DNA of 64,000 nt from an uncultured Bacteroidales bacterium (lineage in GTDB: Bacteria > Bacteroidota > Bacteroidia > Bacteroidales > CAIXZF01): the NCBI GenBank assembly GCA_903923925.1, contig CAIXZF010000063.1:39581-103580 (forward strand), in the 5' to 3' direction. The stretch's first letter is position 1. Each line of letters starts with the position of its first letter. A model generated the notes under the pieces. It made no database searches, was not told where the DNA came from, and was given only the letters and a program-made list of their open reading frames with translations. Shown here one piece after another: positions 1-9,670 of this stretch. Made by a program: the position numbers and the translations under genes.

Positions 1-329
1 ATGGAAAGTTAAATGACGCCTTGCGAGGAACTAAACGATCTGATTTTAAAGTACTTATGAGTCACGACCCCTCACATTGGCGAGCTCAGGTTATGGATTC
101 AACTTCTGTCAATCTTATGCTTTCTGGCCATACTCATGGAATGCAACTTGGCATCGACCTTCCCTGGCTTAGATGGAGTCCGGTGGCATTGGTCCTTAAA
201 GAATGGATGGGGCTGTATCAAAACAGAAAACAATACCTTTATGTTAATGCCGGCTTTGGTTTCCTCGGATTTTCAGGAAGAATAGGTATCCCTCCGGAAA
301 TAACAATTATTACCTTACACAAGCAGTAA
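1..329 (+). CDS. Metallophosphoesterase, C-terminal fragment (5' end outside window)
   Basis: The reading frame is open to the left edge, so only about the last 109 residues of the protein are seen. The fragment contains a SHDP motif followed by GHTHGMQ, the two histidine-containing blocks that complete the dinuclear metal site of calcineurin-like phosphoesterases. It ends with a YVNAGFG-type strand and an IPPEIT segment, typical of the membrane-associated YkuE-like subfamily. The TTG at 21 is in frame but is not a credible start, because the frame continues upstream. The substrate cannot be told from this piece. Family assignment is secure; subfamily is inferred. Confidence 0.85.
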   Translation, partial: GKLNDALRGTKRSDFKVLMSHDPSHWRAQVMDSTSVNLMLSGHTHGMQLGIDLPWLRWSPVALVLKEWMGLYQNRKQYLYVNAGFGFLGFSGRIGIPPEITIITLHKQ

Positions 330-471
330 CAAGTCAAAAAGACAGCCAGAAATAAGTGTAACTGACTTTATTTCAGCATTTTTGATTTATTTAGCTTAGG
401 TACAGTCTTTGAAAAGGATTGATATATTGAAAAACTGGCTATTTAGGTCAAATACGTAATTTATCAAAATA

Positions 472-3084
472 ATGAACCTCTCAAATCTTACAATAAAATC
501 GCAGGAAGCTCTTCAGAAAGCCCAGGAAATTGCCTCGGCCTGTCAACATCAGGCAATTGAAAATATTCACCTTTTGAAAGGATTGTTAACAGTTGATGAA
601 AACCTTATTCCCTTCCTTCTTAAAAAGCTTAATGCAAATCCGGGCTTAATAAGCTCAGTTATCGACCGGATGCTTCAATCAATGCCAAAAATAAGTAGTA
701 AAGATCAATATTTTTCACAGGAAACGTTAAACTGCTTACAAAGAGCATCCAATTACTTGTCTGAATTTAAAGATGAGTTTGTTTCATTGGAACACATCTT
801 ACTTGGAATATTATCAGGAAGTGATAACGCATCAAAACTGCTAAAGGACAACGGTGTTAATGAAAAAGATCTTATTTCAGCAATTCGGGAGATTCGTAAA
901 GGCTCCACAGCAAATAGTCATAATTCTGAAGGTACCTACAATGCTTTAAATCGTTATTCGCTTAATTTAAACGAAATGGCAAGAGCGGGCAAACTTGATC
1001 CGGTTATTGGCCGGGATGAAGAAATCAGACGAGTACTTCAAATTCTTACCAGGCGAACGAAAAACAATCCTATTCTTATTGGAGAACCTGGCGTTGGTAA
1101 AACAGCAATTGCGGAAGGCCTTGCACAACGTATTATAAATGGGGATATCCCTGAAAACCTTAAAAGCAAACAGATTTTTTCGCTCGATATGGGTTCATTG
1201 ATTGCAGGGGCAAAATATAAGGGTGAATTTGAGGAAAGACTCAAAAGCGTAATTAAAGAAGTAATTAACTCAGAAGGAGAAGTCATCCTCTTCATCGACG
1301 AGATACATACACTGGTGGGCGCAGGAGCATCAGAAGGTGCAATGGATGCCGCAAATATCCTGAAACCCGCCTTGGCCAAAGGCGAGCTCAGGGCTATTGG
1401 AGCTACTACTTTAACAGAATACCAAAAATATATAGAAAAGGATAAAGCTCTTGAACGCAGATTTCAGACTGTACTTGTTGATGAGCCAGATACTTTGGCA
1501 ACAATATCCATTCTCAGAGGATTAAAGGAAAGATATGAAACCTATCATCTGGTTCGTATTAAAGATGAGGCAATTATCGCTGCTGTGGAACTTTCACAAC
1601 GTTATATTTCTGATCGATTTCTTCCGGATAAAGCAATAGACCTGATCGATGAGGCAGCTTCTAAATTACGGATGGAAATTAATTCTTTACCCGAACCATT
1701 AGATGAAGCTGAACGGAAAATCCGGCAGCTGGAAATCGAAAGAGAGGCTATTAAAAGAGAAAATGACCCTTCAAAACTTAAAGATTTGAATTCAGAAATC
1801 GCCAACCTTTCTGATTACAGGAACAAACTTAAAGCAAGGTGGCAAAGTGAAAAAGAAATTGTTGATGAAATTCAGCAGTTAAAAAAGAACATAGAGAATT
1901 ACAAATTTCAGGCTGAACAAGCTGAAAGAGAAGGAGATTATGGACTGGTTGCTGAGTTAAGATATGGTAAAATAAAGGCGACTGAACTATCTCTTGAAGA
2001 ATGTAAAAAGAAACTTTCTGAGATTCAAGGCGATACTCCAATGATTAACGAGGAAGTTGGAACAGAAGAGATTGCCGAAATCGTAGCTCGTTGGACAGGT
2101 ATTCCTGTTAAACGAATGCTCCAGAGCGAAAAAGAAAAACTGTTGAGTCTTGAATCCGAATTGCATAAAAGGATAGTTGGACAGGATGAGGCTATTGAAG
2201 CTATTGCTGATGCTATCCGCAGAAGCCGTGCCGGTTTGCAGGATGCAAAACGTCCGATTGGTTCATTTATTTTCCTCGGGACAACGGGCGTAGGTAAAAC
2301 TGAACTTGCAAAAGCACTTGCTGAATTCCTCTTTAATGATGAAAATTCGATGGTCAGGATTGATATGTCAGAATATCAGGAAAGGCATACAGTTTCAAGA
2401 TTAATTGGGGCTCCTCCAGGTTATGTTGGCTATGAAGAAGGTGGTCAATTAACTGAAAAAGTTAGAAGAAAACCCTATTCCGTGGTACTTCTTGATGAAA
2501 TCGAGAAAGCACATCCTGATGTATTCAACATTTTGCTTCAGGTTCTTGATGAAGGCAGACTTACAGATAATAAAGGAAGAACTGCTGATTTTAAAAACAC
2601 TATCATTATAATGACCTCAAATATTGGATCAGATCTGATTCAGGATAATATTGCCAAAATATCCGGTTCAAATGAAAACACCATAATGGAATTCATAAAA
2701 GTTGAAGTTTTTGGCTTATTACGAAAAACAATTCGCCCCGAATTTTTAAACCGGATTGATGAGATTATTATGTTCAAACCGCTTAATAGAAATGAGATCA
2801 GTGGAATTGTTGTAATCCAGCTTGAAAAACTAAAAAATATTCTGTCGGAAAGTGAGATTAATCTATATTACACAACTGATGCAGTTGAATGGCTGGCTGA
2901 ATTGGGATATGACCCCTTATACGGCGCCAGACCTTTAAAGAGAGTTGTACAACGAAAAGTTCTGAATGAGCTGTCGAAGATGATCTTAGCAGGATCAATT
3001 CAGAAAGATATTGAAATTTGGCTTGATGTTATTGATAAACAAGTAGTTTTCTATAATAAAAGTAAAACTAAACCAGAAGATTAG
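472..3084 (+). CDS. clpB: ATP-dependent chaperone ClpB (disaggregase)
   Basis: ClpB is the cytoplasmic Hsp100 hexamer that, with DnaK, pulls polypeptides out of aggregates. The 870 residues match the full-length family. An N-terminal Clp_N repeat domain covers about 1-140. The first AAA+ domain has Walker A GEPGVGKT at 204-211 and a FIDEIHT Walker B. A long coiled middle domain, which distinguishes ClpB from ClpA, covers about 400-520. The second AAA+ domain has GTTGVGKT at 603-610, and a C-terminal GARPLKR segment follows. No TAnnTTTG box was seen in the 142 bases upstream. Its stop codon interlocks with that of the convergent histidine kinase gene. Confidence 0.97.
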   Translation: MNLSNLTIKSQEALQKAQEIASACQHQAIENIHLLKGLLTVDENLIPFLLKKLNANPGLISSVIDRMLQSMPKISSKDQYFSQETLNCLQRASNYLSEFKDEFVSLEHILLGILSGSDNASKLLKDNGVNEKDLISAIREIRKGSTANSHNSEGTYNALNRYSLNLNEMARAGKLDPVIGRDEEIRRVLQILTRRTKNNPILIGEPGVGKTAIAEGLAQRIINGDIPENLKSKQIFSLDMGSLIAGAKYKGEFEERLKSVIKEVINSEGEVILFIDEIHTLVGAGASEGAMDAANILKPALAKGELRAIGATTLTEYQKYIEKDKALERRFQTVLVDEPDTLATISILRGLKERYETYHLVRIKDEAIIAAVELSQRYISDRFLPDKAIDLIDEAASKLRMEINSLPEPLDEAERKIRQLEIEREAIKRENDPSKLKDLNSEIANLSDYRNKLKARWQSEKEIVDEIQQLKKNIENYKFQAEQAEREGDYGLVAELRYGKIKATELSLEECKKKLSEIQGDTPMINEEVGTEEIAEIVARWTGIPVKRMLQSEKEKLLSLESELHKRIVGQDEAIEAIADAIRRSRAGLQDAKRPIGSFIFLGTTGVGKTELAKALAEFLFNDENSMVRIDMSEYQERHTVSRLIGAPPGYVGYEEGGQLTEKVRRKPYSVVLLDEIEKAHPDVFNILLQVLDEGRLTDNKGRTADFKNTIIIMTSNIGSDLIQDNIAKISGSNENTIMEFIKVEVFGLLRKTIRPEFLNRIDEIIMFKPLNRNEISGIVVIQLEKLKNILSESEINLYYTTDAVEWLAELGYDPLYGARPLKRVVQRKVLNELSKMILAGSIQKDIEIWLDVIDKQVVFYNKSKTKPED

Positions 3085-4331
3085 GCTAAATTTAATACCT
3101 CTCTTACTTTCCCGACAATGGTTTTTCTATCAAAGGGTTTTGCCAAATAATCGGTACATCCTCCTTGCAGCATTTTTTCTTTGTCACCACTCATTGTATA
3201 TCCTGTTACAGCAACAATCGGAGTTTCAAGGTAACCGGGTAGTTTTCGGATTTCAGCAGTAGCTTCTAGTCCATTCATACCCGGACCAAGATTGATATCC
3301 ATAAGTATAACATCATATTTTTTATTTGAAGCTAGTTTTATTGCTGTCATTCCATCCTTTGCTCTGTCTGTTCTGCATACTCCTTTCAAAAACATAACAG
3401 TTAATTCCATGTTTACCATATTATCCTCAACAATCAGCAAATCAGGAATATCCTTCTTTATTTCTGAATCAGCTATTCCCTTTATCTCATGCAGACCCGA
3501 TTTTACCTCATTCTGATTTTTTTCTACCGAGATTTCCTCAGCTAATAAAAACCGAACAAAATATGAAGTGCCTTTCCCTGGCTCATTTTCAATGGAAATC
3601 TTACCATTCATTAATTCAGTTATTCCTCTTGAAAGAGTCAGACCAAGAACAGATCCATCATCAGTACTCCTATAATTTACCTGCCCGAATTCCTGAGAAA
3701 TTAGTTCCTGCTGTTCCGTTTGAATTCCATTAAAAAGATCATTTATTTCTATTTCAGCATACTTCTTCAGGTCAATTACAGATTCTCTTACATAAATATT
3801 AATAATTCCGGAAGTTGCAGATTTTATTGCATTTTCGATCAAATACTTGCATACCTGTGCTAGGAGAATTTCGTCAATGTTGGCATATACTCCTTCTGGA
3901 AGGTCTGTTTTGCAGTTAATAACTTTTTCTTTAAAATCTTGAGTATAGGTGACTATAACCTTAGCAATTGATTTAGAAACATCAGTCTTTGTAATGTTGA
4001 GATTGGTACTCCTTGGATCAATTTCTGAAAGATACATTATTGAATCAAGAGCCGATATTAATCTTGTACTGGAATTGAGAATTGAATTCGCCATGGAATT
4101 CAATTCCACTTCTTCAATACGATCTTTAAGAATACCTGCATAACTAAGAATCCCTTTAATCGGGATCCGGAATTCATGAATTATATTTGCTAGTAATGTT
4201 GATTTAGCTATGCCTGATGCCCTTGCTGCATTTTTTGCTTTATCCAATTCATCTTTCATCGAATTGAATTCATCCTGCAAGCGAGCATTTTCAGCAATTA
4301 ATTTCTTTAGTATAGGATTATCCTCTGACAT
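3081..4331 (-). CDS. Hybrid sensor histidine kinase / response regulator, no input domain
   Basis: The 416-residue protein opens with a coiled coil (about 1-40). A HisKA-like H-box IIHEFRIP follows, with the phospho-accepting His at 52. A GHKL ATPase region (about 130-265) and a C-terminal receiver domain come next. The receiver looks intact: IVEDN acidic pair, phospho-Asp 345 in MDINL, AVTG threonine, AKPF lysine. The ATPase boxes are degenerate: the G1 box reads NDLFNG instead of DxGxG and the G2 box reads GSVLGL. No transmembrane or PAS segment is present, so it is probably cytosolic and fed by a partner. ATG at 4331 is preferred over the TTG one codon upstream. A TAACTTTG box lies about 65 bases upstream. 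Confidence 0.88.
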   Translation of the reverse strand: MSEDNPILKKLIAENARLQDEFNSMKDELDKAKNAARASGIAKSTLLANIIHEFRIPIKGILSYAGILKDRIEEVELNSMANSILNSSTRLISALDSIMYLSEIDPRSTNLNITKTDVSKSIAKVIVTYTQDFKEKVINCKTDLPEGVYANIDEILLAQVCKYLIENAIKSATSGIINIYVRESVIDLKKYAEIEINDLFNGIQTEQQELISQEFGQVNYRSTDDGSVLGLTLSRGITELMNGKISIENEPGKGTSYFVRFLLAEEISVEKNQNEVKSGLHEIKGIADSEIKKDIPDLLIVEDNMVNMELTVMFLKGVCRTDRAKDGMTAIKLASNKKYDVILMDINLGPGMNGLEATAEIRKLPGYLETPIVAVTGYTMSGDKEKMLQGGCTDYLAKPFDRKTIVGKVREVLNLA

Positions 4332-4395
4332 CAATAATCTAACAATTAATTATCCCTCAATATAGTTCCGAAATCAATAAAATAGATACAAAAAA

Positions 4396-4403
4396 CAAAG
4401 TTA
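4396..4403 (-). promoter_or_regulatory. Putative Bacteroidota -7 promoter box for the hybrid kinase
   Basis: On the minus strand the bases read TAACTTTG, matching the TAnnTTTG -7 consensus of the Bacteroidota primary sigma factor. The box lies about 65 bases before the kinase ATG. A weak GTTG lies about 22 bases further upstream as a possible -33 element. Confidence 0.4.
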
Positions 4404-4530
4404 ATACAATCGAAAATCAAAATTGCAACGAATTAGAATTAAATTGAATTATTTACACATGATTAATATCAGCTTTTCAAATTTACATTAAATATATAAA
4501 AATAGCTTTAGTTAATCATTAAGAAGTTGA

Positions 4531-5478
4531 TCATACATAATTGTTAATAAGCCTCTCAATACCATTTGATTGTAGCGGATGAAACCAGTGGTAATTCTTT
4601 TCTTTCCTCAGCCATGTCATTTGCTTTTTAGCATACCGGCGGGTATTAATTTTTATATTCCCGACAGTCTGATTTTCATCGACTTTACCATCATAGAACT
4701 CAAAGATTTCTTTATATCCAACAGTATTCAATGCCTGTAAACTTCTATATGGCAGCAATTCAATTGCCTCTTCAAACAATCCTGATTTACACATTTCATC
4801 CACCCGATTATCTATCCGATTGAATAAACAACTTCTATCCATACTGAGTGCGATTTTTAAAATTCTGAAAGGTCGCTCACGAACTTGCCTGGTTCTGAAC
4901 GAAGTGAACGATTTCCCGGTTTGAATGCAAACTTCTAAAGCGCGTATTAAGCGTGCAGGATTTTTTATATCCACTAAAGAATAATATTCCGGATCAAGAA
5001 TATTTAATTTTTGCTGAAGGGATTCCAAACCAAAATTCTCGTAATCAATTACTAACTTGGTTCTTATTTCTGGTTCTGGATCGGGTAATTCATCAATACC
5101 ATCACAAATTGCCCGTATATAGAGTCCCGATCCTCCAGTCAGAATTGTAACAGCATTTGTCTCCAATAACTCATTAATCGTTCTAACAGCTTCATATTCA
5201 AAACGATAAACATTGTAAGCATCTGTAACAGAATGCGTTCCAATAAAATGATGCTGCACCTTAGCTAACTCATCCATCGTAGGAACTGCGGTCCCAATTT
5301 TCATCTCCTTATAAAATTGCCTTGAATCAGCTGAAACGATTTGGGTATTAAACCTTAAGGCAAGTCCGACAGATAGCGAAGTTTTTCCAATTGCTGTTGG
5401 GCCAGATATTACAACTAATAATGGAAGTGAGGCTGACAAGCTGGAGTTAGTTCCTGCCACCTTCTTCGAAATTCCCAT
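4531..5478 (-). CDS. miaA: tRNA dimethylallyltransferase MiaA
   Basis: MiaA transfers a dimethylallyl group to N6 of adenine 37 in tRNAs reading codons that start with U. The P-loop GPTAIGKT lies at residues 26-33 from the chosen start, followed by SADSRQFYKEMKIGTA, the diagnostic family segment, and by LTGGSGLYI. Toward the C-terminus are NTVGYKEIF and KKQMTWLRKE, both typical. ATG at 5478 (315 residues) is preferred to the TTG at 5493. It overlaps the end of the upstream gene by about 32 bases, suggesting translational coupling in a two-gene operon. Confidence 0.96.
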   Translation of the reverse strand: MGISKKVAGTNSSLSASLPLLVVISGPTAIGKTSLSVGLALRFNTQIVSADSRQFYKEMKIGTAVPTMDELAKVQHHFIGTHSVTDAYNVYRFEYEAVRTINELLETNAVTILTGGSGLYIRAICDGIDELPDPEPEIRTKLVIDYENFGLESLQQKLNILDPEYYSLVDIKNPARLIRALEVCIQTGKSFTSFRTRQVRERPFRILKIALSMDRSCLFNRIDNRVDEMCKSGLFEEAIELLPYRSLQALNTVGYKEIFEFYDGKVDENQTVGNIKINTRRYAKKQMTWLRKEKNYHWFHPLQSNGIERLINNYV

Positions 5479-6106
5479 CAAATCTCTCGTCAATATTCAT
5501 ATCAGCGGTTTGATCTGATTCAATTTCAAAACCATCTCCAATATTCTTTGAAAAACCATCGTCGATTTCATCTTCGAACTCTATTTCATCTACCTGCATT
5601 TCCTCGAACAACCCAATATCAGCGAGATCTTCCATACCTGTTGAAGCAATCGGTTGAACCTTTTTAGGCAGACTCCCCTCTGATTTAACACAACGAGGAT
5701 ATTCTGCCCCATCCTCAGCCTGAACAATTTTTGCCAATTCAAGGTAAAAAGTTTTCAGCTTTAAAAAATCATATTCATAAATAATCCGTTGATGAGGATC
5801 TTCAATAAAATTCTTTATTCTGCTTTCGGACATCAGGTATGTCTTCATTTTCGGTTTACTGGCAAGCTCTTCATCTTCAAAATCATCAGTTTGTTCTTCA
5901 AACCGCATATCAATAAGTGTTATCTCACTTAATTTAAACCACTTACCATTACAAATAGAAAAAGAAGCAAGTTCATTGCTTTCAAATTCGAACAAGCCCA
6001 TAAGGTACTTGTGAAATTCTTCGAATGTGTGGGTTGCAAGGACTTCCACATCCCGTAAAAAGTCATCCTGCTCTTCTGATAAAATTCTAAACCTGTATGC
6101 GTGCAT
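5447..6106 (-). CDS. PRiA4b ORF-3-like (TnpR-like fold) protein with acidic tail
   Basis: The 219 residues begin MHAYRFRILSEEQDDFLRDV and continue with an FEEFHKYLMG helix, a FSICNGKWFKLSEITLIDM strand pair, and a later YEYDFLKLKTFYLEL segment. This layout is that of the plasmid pRiA4b ORF-3-like family common as a chromosomal single gene in Bacteroidota. The function is unknown. Despite the family name there is nothing mobile here. The C-terminal 60 residues are strongly acidic (many D/E) and probably disordered. The gene overlaps miaA and is read in the same direction, so the two are likely co-transcribed. Confidence 0.75.
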   Translation of the reverse strand: MHAYRFRILSEEQDDFLRDVEVLATHTFEEFHKYLMGLFEFESNELASFSICNGKWFKLSEITLIDMRFEEQTDDFEDEELASKPKMKTYLMSESRIKNFIEDPHQRIIYEYDFLKLKTFYLELAKIVQAEDGAEYPRCVKSEGSLPKKVQPIASTGMEDLADIGLFEEMQVDEIEFEDEIDDGFSKNIGDGFEIESDQTADMNIDERFDGNFEEGGRN

Positions 6107-6183
6107 GCTGGATAATGTTTACTTGGGTTATCTAATTTCAACACGATAAAAATAAAAAAATATTCCCCTCCTAAGATGAAAAT

Positions 6184-7620
6184 TTATTCAATTTTTTTCA
6201 ATCCTAACTTTTTACCTTCTTCAAGCATGAGCCTGAAGGCGTTATCAAATTCATTTGGAATTATTCCATCAAGAATTGCCTCCCTTATTGCATTTTTTAT
6301 GATTCCAACTTCCATTGAAGGCCCAATTCCAAAAACCTCCATGATCATTTCACCACTAACCGGAGGTTGCCAGTTGCGTATTTTATCCTTTTCTTCAATC
6401 TCTTTTAATTTCCTCCTCACAACTTCAAAATTCTTCATATAACGTTTTACTTTGTCGGCATTTTTCGAAGTAATATCTGCCTCACAAAGCAACATTAGGT
6501 CATCAATATCGTCACCGGCTTCAAATAAAAGTCGTCGTACAGCAGAATCAGTAACAACATCTTCCGACAGAACGATTGGACGTAAATGTAATTGTACAAG
6601 CTTCTGAACATATTTCATCTTTTCATTAAGTGGCAACTTCAGCTTTGTAAAAATACCAGGAACCATCTTTGAACCCTTAAACTCATGTCCATGAAACGTC
6701 CACCCAATTCCTGATTCGAATCGCTTAGTTGCAGGTTTTGCAATGTCATGCAATAGTGCAGCCCATCTTAACCACAGATTATCAGTTCTTGCCGACAATT
6801 TGTCAAGGACTTCCAATGTATGGAGGAAATTATCTTTATGTCCCTTGCCATCAATATACTGAGCTCCTTTTAGTTCAACAAATAATGGGAAAATAAGGTC
6901 GAGAAGGCCTGATTCATAGAGCATAATGAAACCCCGGGATGGCACTTCCGAAAGAATAATTTTATTTAATTCTTCAACAACACGTTCCTGAGATACAATC
7001 TCAATTCGTTTGCAATTTCTTTTGATCGACAGAAAGGTTTCAGGAAGAATATCAAAACCAAGCTGTGCAGCAAATCGAATTGCCCGCATCATTCTCAAGG
7101 GATCATCAGAAAAAGTGATATCTGGCTCAAGTGGTGTCCTTATAATCATTCTCTTCAAATCATCAAGACCCTTGAATGGATCTACCCATTCGCCTCTCTC
7201 TGGATTATTTAATCTGACTGCCAAGGCGTTAATTGTAAAATCACGACGATTCTGGTCGTCAGCTATCGTTCCATTTTCAACGATTGGATTCCGTGAATTC
7301 GACCTGTATGATTCTTTTCTGGCACCTACCAACTCAACAACTGAATCATGATACCTGAAGTGTGCAGTGCCAAAATTTTTATACACCTTAACATCTCCCC
7401 TGATATTCAACTCTGCTGCTAACTCCTCAGCATACAGTATTCCACTACCAACAACCACAATATCAATATCCTGTGATGGTCGGTTAAGAATAATATCGCG
7501 AACAAACCCTCCAATAATAAATGCCTGGCAGCCTAAACGGTCAGCAACAACTGTGGCTGCCTTAAACAGCGGTTGCTCCAGAAGGAGCTTAATTTGAACT
7601 TTATTATTTTCGAAATCCAC
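6184..7620 (-). CDS. CCA tRNA nucleotidyltransferase family protein with HD domain
   Basis: The N-terminal polymerase-beta-type head contains GGFVRD at 37-42 and the catalytic pair D51/D53 in QDIDIV. The [10 protein letters not shown] and [17 protein letters not shown] blocks of class II CCA/poly(A) polymerases follow. A metal-dependent HD domain begins near LLHDIAKP (H291, D292). The enzyme is expected to build or repair the CCA 3' end of tRNAs. Its 478 residues fit the HD-containing subgroup. The only upstream start in frame is GTG at 7620. A TAATTTTG box directly in front leaves almost no leader, so a later non-ATG start is possible. Confidence 0.92.
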   Translation of the reverse strand: MDFENNKVQIKLLLEQPLFKAATVVADRLGCQAFIIGGFVRDIILNRPSQDIDIVVVGSGILYAEELAAELNIRGDVKVYKNFGTAHFRYHDSVVELVGARKESYRSNSRNPIVENGTIADDQNRRDFTINALAVRLNNPERGEWVDPFKGLDDLKRMIIRTPLEPDITFSDDPLRMMRAIRFAAQLGFDILPETFLSIKRNCKRIEIVSQERVVEELNKIILSEVPSRGFIMLYESGLLDLIFPLFVELKGAQYIDGKGHKDNFLHTLEVLDKLSARTDNLWLRWAALLHDIAKPATKRFESGIGWTFHGHEFKGSKMVPGIFTKLKLPLNEKMKYVQKLVQLHLRPIVLSEDVVTDSAVRRLLFEAGDDIDDLMLLCEADITSKNADKVKRYMKNFEVVRRKLKEIEEKDKIRNWQPPVSGEMIMEVFGIGPSMEVGIIKNAIREAILDGIIPNEFDNAFRLMLEEGKKLGLKKIE

Positions 7621-7624
7621 GCTG

Positions 7625-7632
7625 CAAAATTA
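7625..7632 (-). promoter_or_regulatory. Possible -7 box directly before the nucleotidyltransferase start
   Basis: The minus strand reads TAATTTTG, consistent with TAnnTTTG, ending only about 4 bases before the GTG codon. If used, the transcript would be leaderless or the true start would lie downstream. No clear -33 element was found. Confidence 0.25.
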
Positions 7633-7697
7633 ACAAAAGCGCAAACTAAGCCTGAATAATTTTTTTTCATTTTTTAACGCAATCTATGTCCTTTTTG

Positions 7698-7705
7698 TAA
7701 CTTTG
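7698..7705 (+). promoter_or_regulatory. Putative -7 promoter box for isocitrate dehydrogenase
   Basis: TAACTTTG matches the Bacteroidota -7 consensus and would give a leader of about 40 bases before the ATG at 7750. A T-rich stretch lies at the -33 distance, without a perfect TTTG. Confidence 0.5.
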
Positions 7706-7749
7706 TTTATTGATTAACAAAACGTTTTATTAAACCTAATGGCTTAACT

Positions 7750-8940
7750 ATGGCAAAAAGAACTATTGTTGCGATGCCGGGTGATGGAATCGGCAAAGTT
7801 GTACTGGAGGAGGCTATCCGTGTGTTGGATGCAGCCGGATTTGAAGCAGAATATGTACAGGGAGACATCGGTTGGGAATTCTGGTGTAAAGAGGGCAATC
7901 CTCTTCCTGAGCGTACAAAAGAACTTCTGGCAAAACACAAGATTGGCCTTTTTGGTGCAATTACGTCAAAACCCAAAGACAAAGCAGCTGCTGAACTCTC
8001 TCCCGAACTAAAAGACCAGGGATTTAACTACTACAGCCCCATTGTAAGTATGAGGCAACATTTTGATCTTGATATCTGTATGCGACCTATTCTGACGTTT
8101 AAAGGAAATCCTTTGAATTTCATCAGACGAGGTGCTGGCGGAGTAATTGATGAACCAGTTATTGATACTATGATATTCCGTCAGAATACTGAAGGTTTAT
8201 ATGGTGGCGTTGAATGGACGAATCCCGGAGATCAGGTTTATGATGCCCTGATGACACACCCGAAATTCAGAGAAAACTTCGCATGGTGTCCCCGCCCTGA
8301 ATTGGCGGTCTCAACGCGTATTTTTACTAAAAAATATGTAACACGCATTGTAAAAAGTGCTTTCGAATATGCAAAACTGAGAGGATTTTCTACAGTTTAT
8401 GTTTGTGAGAAACCTAATGTTATCCGCGAAACATCAGGCATGATGCTTAAAGTTGCTCAGGAAATGAGTAAAAATGAATATCCTGGAATCAAAGTTTCTG
8501 ATGTGAACATCGATGCAATGATGATGTGGCTTACAAAGAATCCTGAAATTTATAATGTTATTGTTGCCGGCAATATGTTCGGAGACATTGTTTCCGACGG
8601 TTTTGCCGGACTAATTGGAGGCCTTGGATTTGCCTGCAGTGCCAATATCGGACCAGAAGTTGCTGTTTTCGAGCCTACACACGGTTCTGCCCCTAAATAT
8701 GCAGAGTATGAAACTTCTATTGTAAATCCTTGCGCAATGGTACTTTCTGCATGTATGATGCTTGAACATATTGGTGAGAATGAAATTTCATCAAGAATTA
8801 AAATAGCAGTAGCAAAAGTTATTGAAGAGGGAAAGGTGAAAGCCTATGATATGCTTAAACTTTCAGGATCTCCTGAGGTTATTAAGAATGGCGCCGCTTC
8901 TACCAGACAAATGGCTGATGCTATTATTGCGAAGCTTTAA
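7750..8940 (+). CDS. Isocitrate/isopropylmalate-type dehydrogenase, probably NAD-dependent isocitrate dehydrogenase
   Basis: The protein belongs to the beta-decarboxylating dehydrogenase family: N-terminal MPGDGIGKVV, substrate loop MRQHFDLDICMRP, RQNTEGLYGG, the metal-binding region GNMFGDIVSDGFAGLIGG, and the nucleotide loop EPTHGSAPKYA. At 396 residues it has the short architecture of NAD-type isocitrate and isopropylmalate dehydrogenases. Its partnership with an aconitase-family gene 0.7 kb downstream makes isocitrate oxidation to 2-oxoglutarate the best guess. Isopropylmalate or another 2-hydroxy acid cannot be excluded by eye. A terminator hairpin follows directly. Confidence 0.88.
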   Translation: MAKRTIVAMPGDGIGKVVLEEAIRVLDAAGFEAEYVQGDIGWEFWCKEGNPLPERTKELLAKHKIGLFGAITSKPKDKAAAELSPELKDQGFNYYSPIVSMRQHFDLDICMRPILTFKGNPLNFIRRGAGGVIDEPVIDTMIFRQNTEGLYGGVEWTNPGDQVYDALMTHPKFRENFAWCPRPELAVSTRIFTKKYVTRIVKSAFEYAKLRGFSTVYVCEKPNVIRETSGMMLKVAQEMSKNEYPGIKVSDVNIDAMMMWLTKNPEIYNVIVAGNMFGDIVSDGFAGLIGGLGFACSANIGPEVAVFEPTHGSAPKYAEYETSIVNPCAMVLSACMMLEHIGENEISSRIKIAVAKVIEEGKVKAYDMLKLSGSPEVIKNGAASTRQMADAIIAKL

Positions 8941-8957
8941 CAACAAAATTGATAGTT

Positions 8958-8998
8958 AAAAAAATCCCCTTTGTTGTCTGATAAAGGGGATTTTTTTA
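8958..8998 (+). terminator. Intrinsic terminator after isocitrate dehydrogenase
   Basis: AAAATCCCCTTT pairs with AAAGGGGATTTT across a loop of about 10 bases and is followed by a T-run. Confidence 0.9.
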
Positions 8999-9062
8999 AG
9001 GATTTTTAACATTTCCCTATATCCTGAATAAAAGATTATTTGAATTTGAAATAAACTGTATT

Positions 9063-9629
9063 ATGAACATTGAAACAAAATTTATTGACCAGGCGAATCA
9101 ATTATGGCCTGAATTGGAATGGATCACAGATGGAGATCTGCGTGAAAAAACTTTAAAAACCTGGGCGCTGGCTCTTGAGAAAAGCGTTCTCTCGCCTGAT
9201 GATCTGAATACTATTCCATTTACATTACTTGCCGGACCAGATCTGAAAGTTACTTTTATGGGACATAAAAGGGCTGTTGTGCATATTGCAAGGGATTGCG
9301 GTAATCAGATGAATTTGTTCTTTAAAAATGATTTACCCGTTAATATGGATGTTCTTATTGCAGGTGCTATTCTTGCTGATGTTGGGAAATTACTTGAATA
9401 TGAATTGAAAGATGGGATATCAGTTCAGGCTGCTTATGGAAAATATGTTCGTCATCCATTTTCAGGGGTTTCTTTGGCTGAGATGTGCGGTGTTCCTGCA
9501 GAAGTTTGCCACATAATTGCCACACATGCAGGTGAAGGTAACATGGTTAAGCGTACAACTGAAGCTTATGTTGTTCATCATGCCGATTTCATGACTTTCG
9601 AGCCATTCCGTGAACGATTAAAAATCTAA
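9063..9629 (+). CDS. HD-domain (phosphohydrolase-like) protein, variant active site
   Basis: The 188-residue protein has the helical HD superfamily layout: a first His in MGHKRAVVHIA, the central block ILADVGK, then RHPFSG, IATHAGEG and HHADF. The hallmark His-Asp pair is Ala105-Asp106 here, so one metal ligand is missing while the later histidines are kept. It may be inactive, use altered metal binding, or serve a binding role. It sits alone between an upstream terminator and the aconitase-family gene 41 bases downstream, and is probably co-transcribed with the latter. The substrate is unknown. Confidence 0.72.
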   Translation: MNIETKFIDQANQLWPELEWITDGDLREKTLKTWALALEKSVLSPDDLNTIPFTLLAGPDLKVTFMGHKRAVVHIARDCGNQMNLFFKNDLPVNMDVLIAGAILADVGKLLEYELKDGISVQAAYGKYVRHPFSGVSLAEMCGVPAEVCHIIATHAGEGNMVKRTTEAYVVHHADFMTFEPFRERLKI

Positions 9630-9670
9630 CAAGCACAAATTCACATTATTAACCACCTATCAATTTGATT

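Noticed and set aside
5447..6106. Transposon or plasmid origin suggested by the PRiA4b ORF-3 family name
   Set aside because: The gene is a normal chromosomal neighbour of miaA, with no terminal repeats or transposase nearby.
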